18,264 nucleotides of DNA from Lachnospiraceae bacterium (GTDB taxonomy: Bacteria > Bacillota > Clostridia > Lachnospirales > Lachnospiraceae): contig RYVZ01000047.1 in the NCBI GenBank assembly GCA_003979345.1, positions 1-18,264 on the forward strand, written 5' to 3'. Below the pieces are notes generated by a model that was not told the origin of the DNA, ran no database searches, and saw only the letters and a program-made list of their open reading frames with translations. Made by a program: the position numbers and the translations under genes. Shown piece after piece: positions 15,209-18,264 of this stretch (the first letter of the stretch is position 1; each line of letters starts with the position of its first letter).

Positions 15209-15653
15209 GCTTATGGTTCCGTCCTTTAATAATGTTGTGAGAAATGCAGGCGGCGTTTTGAACTGCGGAATTGGTTCAGAAAGGTTCAAACCGCTGTTTT
15301 TGCGCCGTAACATAAGCATGGACTGCGGACGGAGAATTATTCTTTTGGATAACTGGTATTTTTATGAAATTTATTATGGATTTTTTCAGAGGAATTTATC
15401 TTTTTGAAAAGAAGATTTTTTATAAAATTAGGAAATATCTGAAAATGTGTTTGATTATTGAAGAGAATGCCCAAGATGCGATGCAGAAAGGAGTAAAATG
15501 GGGATTGCGAATGAAGTTTATGAGGGAAAAGACGGTAGGGCATCTATAGCACTATAATAGACGTACAATAACATGTGCATTTTGGTGTTTGTGCAGATAT
15601 ACTTCACATATAAACATTCTCAATATCATATTTATGATCCGGTTGTCTTCGCC
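15209..15653. other. AT-rich intergenic region between sigG and the XRE regulator gene
   Basis: No convincing gene is seen. On the minus strand, CATAATA (15378-15372) fits the -10 of forespore promoters (CATNNTA), but the possible -35 17 bp upstream (GATAA, 15400-15396) is poor, so it is only a weak candidate sigG promoter. A plus-strand frame at 15364-15549 (61 codons, Lys- and Phe-rich) lacks a ribosome site. A 19-codon frame at 15498-15557 does have GAAAGGAG in front but is too short to call. The part next to the regulator gene contains small palindromes but no clear terminator. Confidence 0.5.
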
Positions 15654-15902
15654 TTATTTTTCAATTTCTAAAAGTGTATTGATTGGTACCCGCAGGGCGT
15701 TGGACAAGTATATTAGTTCAAAATCAGGTACAACACGCTCGCCGTTTTCAATCCGGCTGATCGCCTTTTGGTTGAGACTAAGTCCTGAAAGCTGTAGTTT
15801 TGCAGCAAGCTGCTCCTGTGATAATCCGGCACTTACCCTTAACAATTTGATCTTATTGCCCGACGCATTGCAACGGCCGTCTACATATTTATATAATTTC
15901 AT
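15654..15902 (-). CDS. XRE-family helix-turn-helix regulator
   Basis: This is a small DNA-binding protein of 82 residues consisting almost wholly of one HTH_3/Cro-C1-type domain. NKIKLLRVSAGLSQEQLAAKLQLSG is followed by the recognition helix region LNQKAISRIENGERVVPDFELIYLSNALRVPINTLLEIEK. There is no sensor or dimerisation domain beyond this. ATG 15902 is chosen because GGGGGA lies 5-6 bases before it; the frame extends to 15932 without such a site. It is transcribed away from the pseI operon, and its start region overlaps that operon's promoter region, so it may regulate the operon, itself, or both. The target is inferred from position only. Confidence 0.88.
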   Translation of the reverse strand: MKLYKYVDGRCNASGNKIKLLRVSAGLSQEQLAAKLQLSGLSLNQKAISRIENGERVVPDFELIYLSNALRVPINTLLEIEK

Positions 15903-15938
15903 AGGATCCCCCTTTATTCCACAGATAGGCAATATATG

Positions 15939-15968
15939 TTGACATTACCATAGGCATGCGCTTATAAT
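15939..15968 (+). promoter_or_regulatory. Near-consensus sigma-A promoter of the pseI operon
   Basis: A perfect TTGACA (15939-15944) and a perfect TATAAT (15963-15968) are 18 bp apart. The start point would be near 15975, leaving a leader of about 135 nt to the preferred pseI start. The promoter lies 37 bp from the start codon of the divergent XRE gene, whose own promoter must overlap it. A possible minus-strand -10, TATATT, lies at about 15937-15932. Confidence 0.8.
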
Positions 15969-15970
15969 TA

Positions 15971-16004
15971 GTCTAAAGATGTCTAAAATGAATAAATGTC
16001 TAGG
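15971..16004 (+). repeat. Tandem GTCTA repeats at the pseI operon start point
   Basis: GTCTAAA occurs at 15971-15977 and 15981-15987, exactly 10 bp apart, and a shorter GTCTAGG occurs at 15998-16004. They overlap the predicted transcription start of the near-consensus promoter. The pitch of one helical turn suggests an operator, possibly for the divergent XRE regulator. No binding data exist here. Confidence 0.45.
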
Positions 16005-16110
16005 TGACGACGGAATACTAATTGTTGAAGGATGTCGGGTCATTGCAATCTGTACGGGATGTAATAAATGCCCAGGCAGAGAAATGATATTGTCAAAACG
16101 AGGAAATTGC

Positions 16111-17142
16111 ATGAAGCTTTTTGAATATTTGCATCATCATAAAACTTACGTGATTGCGGAAATGTCAGCAAACCATGCCGGAAGCTTTGAACGGGCAAAG
16201 GAAATCATATATGCTGCAAAGGAAGCCGGTGCGGACTGTATAAAAATTCAGACATACACGGCAGACACGATTACGATGGATTGTGATAATGAATATTTTC
16301 ATATCGACAGCGGGACATGGGCAGGTGAAAACCTTTATCATTTATATGAAAAGGCATACACGCCTTGGGAATGGCAGCCCGGTTTGAAGGCGGAGGCTGA
16401 CCGGATTGGTATTGATTTTCTTTCAACTCCGTTTGATAAAACAGCCGTTGATTTTTTGGAAGAGATTGGTGTAGAAGCATATAAGATTGCCTCATTTGAG
16501 TTGGTTGATATCCCGCTAATCGATTATACAGCATCAAAGAGGAAGCCCGTTATCCTATCTACAGGAATGGGCTCTTTTGACGAGATTAAGGAAGCAGCCG
16601 CGACAATCAGAAAATATCATGACCAGTTTGTTTTGTTAAAATGTTCTAGCGCATACCCTTCGGTTTCAGAGCAGATGAATCTTGCTACGATGGTTGATAT
16701 GAAGGAACGTTTCAAATGTCCTTCAGGACTTTCTGACCATTCTATGGGCTCTTTGGGAGCCGTTGCAGCAGTTGCGATGGGGGCGGATGTAATTGAAAAG
16801 CATTTTTGTCTGAGCAGAGATATTAAAAATCCGGATTCTTCTTTTTCTATGGAGCCGCAAGAATTTGCGGATATGGTTCGTGATATCCGTGCTGTGGAAA
16901 GGGCAAAAGGGAATGTATTTTATGGCGCGGCGGAACAGGAAAAGGATAATCTGAATTTTAGAAAATCGATATTTGTGTCAACGGACATTAAAAAAGGTGA
17001 GCGGATTACAGAAGACAATATCAGAGTAATCCGTCCGGCATACGGTCTTTCGCCCAAATTTTTTGATGACGTAATTGGTAAAAGAGCTGCGCGGGATATT
17101 CAACGGGGGATGCCCCTGATATTTGATTTTTTAATGGACTAG
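16111..17142 (+). CDS. pseI: Pseudaminic acid synthase-like NeuB-family enzyme
   Basis: NeuB-family enzymes condense phosphoenolpyruvate with a six-carbon amino sugar to make a nine-carbon nonulosonic acid in the cytoplasm. The 343-residue protein has a TIM-barrel domain (about 1-270) and a C-terminal antifreeze-like SAF domain (about 280-343, RKSIFVSTDIKKGERITEDN). Metal-binding histidines H210 (GLSDHSMG) and H231 (IEKHF) are 21 apart as in NeuB. The segments QTYTADTIT, LYEKAYTPWEWQ and FSTPFDKTAVDFLEE resemble PseI (pseudaminic acid) more than sialic or legionaminic synthases, but substrate choice is inferred. ATG 16111 has GAGGA 6 bases upstream. The frame is open from 15979, but that part has no ribosome site. 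It is the first gene of a three-gene operon. Confidence 0.85.
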   Translation: MKLFEYLHHHKTYVIAEMSANHAGSFERAKEIIYAAKEAGADCIKIQTYTADTITMDCDNEYFHIDSGTWAGENLYHLYEKAYTPWEWQPGLKAEADRIGIDFLSTPFDKTAVDFLEEIGVEAYKIASFELVDIPLIDYTASKRKPVILSTGMGSFDEIKEAAATIRKYHDQFVLLKCSSAYPSVSEQMNLATMVDMKERFKCPSGLSDHSMGSLGAVAAVAMGADVIEKHFCLSRDIKNPDSSFSMEPQEFADMVRDIRAVERAKGNVFYGAAEQEKDNLNFRKSIFVSTDIKKGERITEDNIRVIRPAYGLSPKFFDDVIGKRAARDIQRGMPLIFDFLMD

Positions 17143-17170
17143 TAAGGATTCACGGAAGGATTTAGGAAAT

Positions 17171-17737
17171 ATGGATACATTCTATACAGAAAATGAATTA
17201 CGAAAATTGGGAATAAAGTCGTATGGAAAAAATGTTTTTATTGGCAGGAACGCAATATTATATAATCCGGAATTATTGGAAATCGGGCATGATGTGCGGA
17301 TTGACGATTTTTGTATTCTTAGTGGAAAAATAAAGCTATGTAATTATGTCCATCTCTCCCATTTTTGTGGATTATATGGAGGGAAAAAAGGAATTTTCAT
17401 GGAAGATTTTAGTGGTTTGTCATCCAAGGTAACTGTATATGCCGCTTCGGACGATTATTCGGGTGAATCCATGACTAATCCGATGGTACCGGGTGAATAT
17501 AAGCCGGGCAGCATAGACAAGGAAGTAATTATAAAAAAGCATGCGATCATCGGTGCTGGTTCGGTGTTGCTTCCGGGTGTGGTGATTGCACAAGGGTGTT
17601 CGGTAGGCTCAATGAGCTTATGCATAAAAAGCACGGAACCATGGAGTATTAATGCGGGCGTTCCTGCAAAGAAAATCAAAGATCGTGCCAAAGATATTTT
17701 ATTGTTAGAGGAAAAGTTTAGGAAAAATTATGATTGA
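17171..17737 (+). CDS. Left-handed beta-helix (hexapeptide repeat) acyltransferase
   Basis: This 188-residue protein is of the sugar O- or N-acyltransferase type that uses acyl-CoA donors. Imperfect hexapeptide repeats run through it, for example KNVFIGRNAILY, LEIGHDVRIDDFCILSG and IKLCNYVHLS. The C-terminal part has VIIKKHAIIGAGSVLLPGVVIAQGCSVGSMSLCIKS and then WSINAGVPAKKIK, the ending typical of maltose, galactoside and capsule acetyltransferases. The ATG follows the pseI stop by 28 bases, with GGAAGGA and AGGAAA before it. Context suggests it acylates a nonulosonic acid or its precursor, or another glycan sugar; the acceptor and the acyl group cannot be read from sequence. It overlaps the next gene by 8 bases. 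Confidence 0.85.
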   Translation: MDTFYTENELRKLGIKSYGKNVFIGRNAILYNPELLEIGHDVRIDDFCILSGKIKLCNYVHLSHFCGLYGGKKGIFMEDFSGLSSKVTVYAASDDYSGESMTNPMVPGEYKPGSIDKEVIIKKHAIIGAGSVLLPGVVIAQGCSVGSMSLCIKSTEPWSINAGVPAKKIKDRAKDILLLEEKFRKNYD

Positions 17738-18128
17738 TCTGAAAATCGGTATGGAATATTGTGAGTGGTTTGACATAACAAAGGAAATGGTAATTCAGTT
17801 TACAAAACTGACGGGTGACAAAAATCCGATCCATTTGGATGAGCAGTATGCAGAAGGCACTAGATTCAAAAAGTGTATTGCTCCCGGAATGTTGATCTGC
17901 GGTTTACTATCGAAAATAATTGGTATGGATTTTCCGGGGAATGGTTCTGTTTATTTCGAACAGGATACTAAATTTCTGGCACCCGTTTATATTGGCAGCA
18001 GGATCAGGATTTTATGTATTGTTGATTCCATTGATATGGTAAAAAGTAATGTAATATTAAGAAATGTGGTCGAATCTGAAAATGGAGAAATACTAATCAA
18101 AGGAGTCTCAAAGGTAAAAGTGCTGTAG
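17730..18128 (+). CDS. MaoC-like (R)-specific enoyl-CoA hydratase, hot-dog fold
   Basis: This 132-residue single hot-dog domain protein is related to PhaJ and MaoC hydratases, which convert trans-2-enoyl-CoA to (R)-3-hydroxyacyl-CoA. The hydratase motif FTKLTGDKNPIHLDEQYA is present, with the catalytic pair D30 and H35 at the usual spacing (D-x4-H). IAPGMLICGLLSKIIG matches the substrate-tunnel helix of the family. The start ATGATTGA overlaps the acyltransferase stop, so translation is probably coupled. Linkage to a nonulosonate synthase and an acyltransferase suggests it supplies or dehydrates a hydroxyacyl group such as 3-hydroxybutyryl for sugar acylation; that is inference. It may equally act on an unrelated acyl-CoA or acyl-carrier substrate. 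Confidence 0.85.
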   Translation: MIDLKIGMEYCEWFDITKEMVIQFTKLTGDKNPIHLDEQYAEGTRFKKCIAPGMLICGLLSKIIGMDFPGNGSVYFEQDTKFLAPVYIGSRIRILCIVDSIDMVKSNVILRNVVESENGEILIKGVSKVKVL

Positions 18129-18140
18129 GAATTCATTCCA

Positions 18141-18194
18141 AAGCTCCTGCAGTCTTAGTTTCCGCAAATTGCAAAACTAAGATTGCAGGAGCTT
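18141..18194. repeat. 21-bp inverted repeat downstream of the pseI operon
   Basis: 18141-18161 pairs with 18174-18194 over 21 bp with a single G-T pair, around a 12-nt loop (18162-18173). The hairpin is strong, but neither strand has a T tract after it, so it is not a standard intrinsic terminator. It starts 12 bases after the MaoC-like gene. It could still terminate transcripts, or mark an element that continues beyond the window. Confidence 0.8.
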
Positions 18195-18231
18195 AAGCAA
18201 TATAAGGGAAAACTTGAGTTTCCGCAAATTG
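18157..18231 (+). repeat. 15-bp direct repeat, two copies 60 bp apart
   Basis: AGTTTCCGCAAATTG occurs at 18157-18171, reaching into the loop of the inverted repeat, and again at 18217-18231. The copies are identical and exactly 60 bp apart. Both contain the GCAAATTG core, and only the first is part of a hairpin. With the window ending at 18264, further copies cannot be ruled out. Confidence 0.75.
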
Positions 18232-18264
18232 TAATTGATAAATGGGTATGTCTACCCAAAGCAC

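Noticed and set aside
15209..15319. 37-codon N-terminal extension of sigG
   Set aside because: SigG proteins begin near the KVEICGVNT motif, and no ribosome site precedes the upstream ATG codons.
15364..15549. 61-codon plus-strand frame upstream of sigG
   Set aside because: No ribosome site, Lys- and Phe-rich composition as expected from AT-rich non-coding DNA, and no family resemblance.
18141..18231. CRISPR array at the right end
   Set aside because: Only two 15-bp copies are seen, one inside a hairpin, with no further repeat-spacer units or cas genes in the window.

Overview
The window looks like a chromosome segment of an endospore-forming, low- to mid-GC Firmicute, most likely a Lachnospiraceae-type gut Clostridium. 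The reasons are a division and cell wall (dcw) cluster that runs straight into the sporulation genes spoIIGA and sigE with sigG alongside, frequent GTG and TTG starts, and purine-rich Shine-Dalgarno sites. The family assignment is inference from gene order and protein character; no database search was possible.

Positions 1-12,400 hold a compact plus-strand dcw cluster. After the terminator of an upstream gene comes a sigma-A-type promoter overlapped by four AGTGG boxes at exact 10-bp pitch, a textbook MraZ operator. Then come mraZ, rsmH (mraW), ftsL, two tandem class B penicillin-binding proteins, mraY, murD, ftsW, divIB (ftsQ) and ftsZ. murE, murF, murG, murC and ftsA, often found in such clusters, are absent here. 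Internal promoters lie before mraY and ftsZ, and a strong terminator closes ftsZ. Together the products make lipid I and its precursor, build septal peptidoglycan (SEDS protein plus class B PBPs with FtsL and DivIB), and form the Z ring.

Positions 12,400-15,650 hold the sporulation sigma-factor block. spoIIGA and sigE form an operon behind a promoter with unusually wide spacing and a Spo0A box, like B. subtilis spoIIG. SpoIIGA is the protease that activates pro-SigE. sigG lies next to them but on the opposite strand, facing sigE, with two terminator hairpins and a 120-bp MITE-like palindromic element between the two genes.

Positions 15,650-18,264 look like accessory DNA: more A+T rich, with a small XRE-type repressor gene divergent from a three-gene operon. 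The operon encodes a pseudaminic-acid-synthase-like NeuB-family enzyme, a left-handed beta-helix acyltransferase and a MaoC-like hot-dog hydratase. The best guess is the start of a surface-glycan or flagellin-glycan locus making an acylated nonulosonic acid. The operon is driven by a near-perfect sigma-A promoter with tandem GTCTA repeats at its start point. The window ends in a long inverted repeat and a 15-bp direct repeat that no gene explains.
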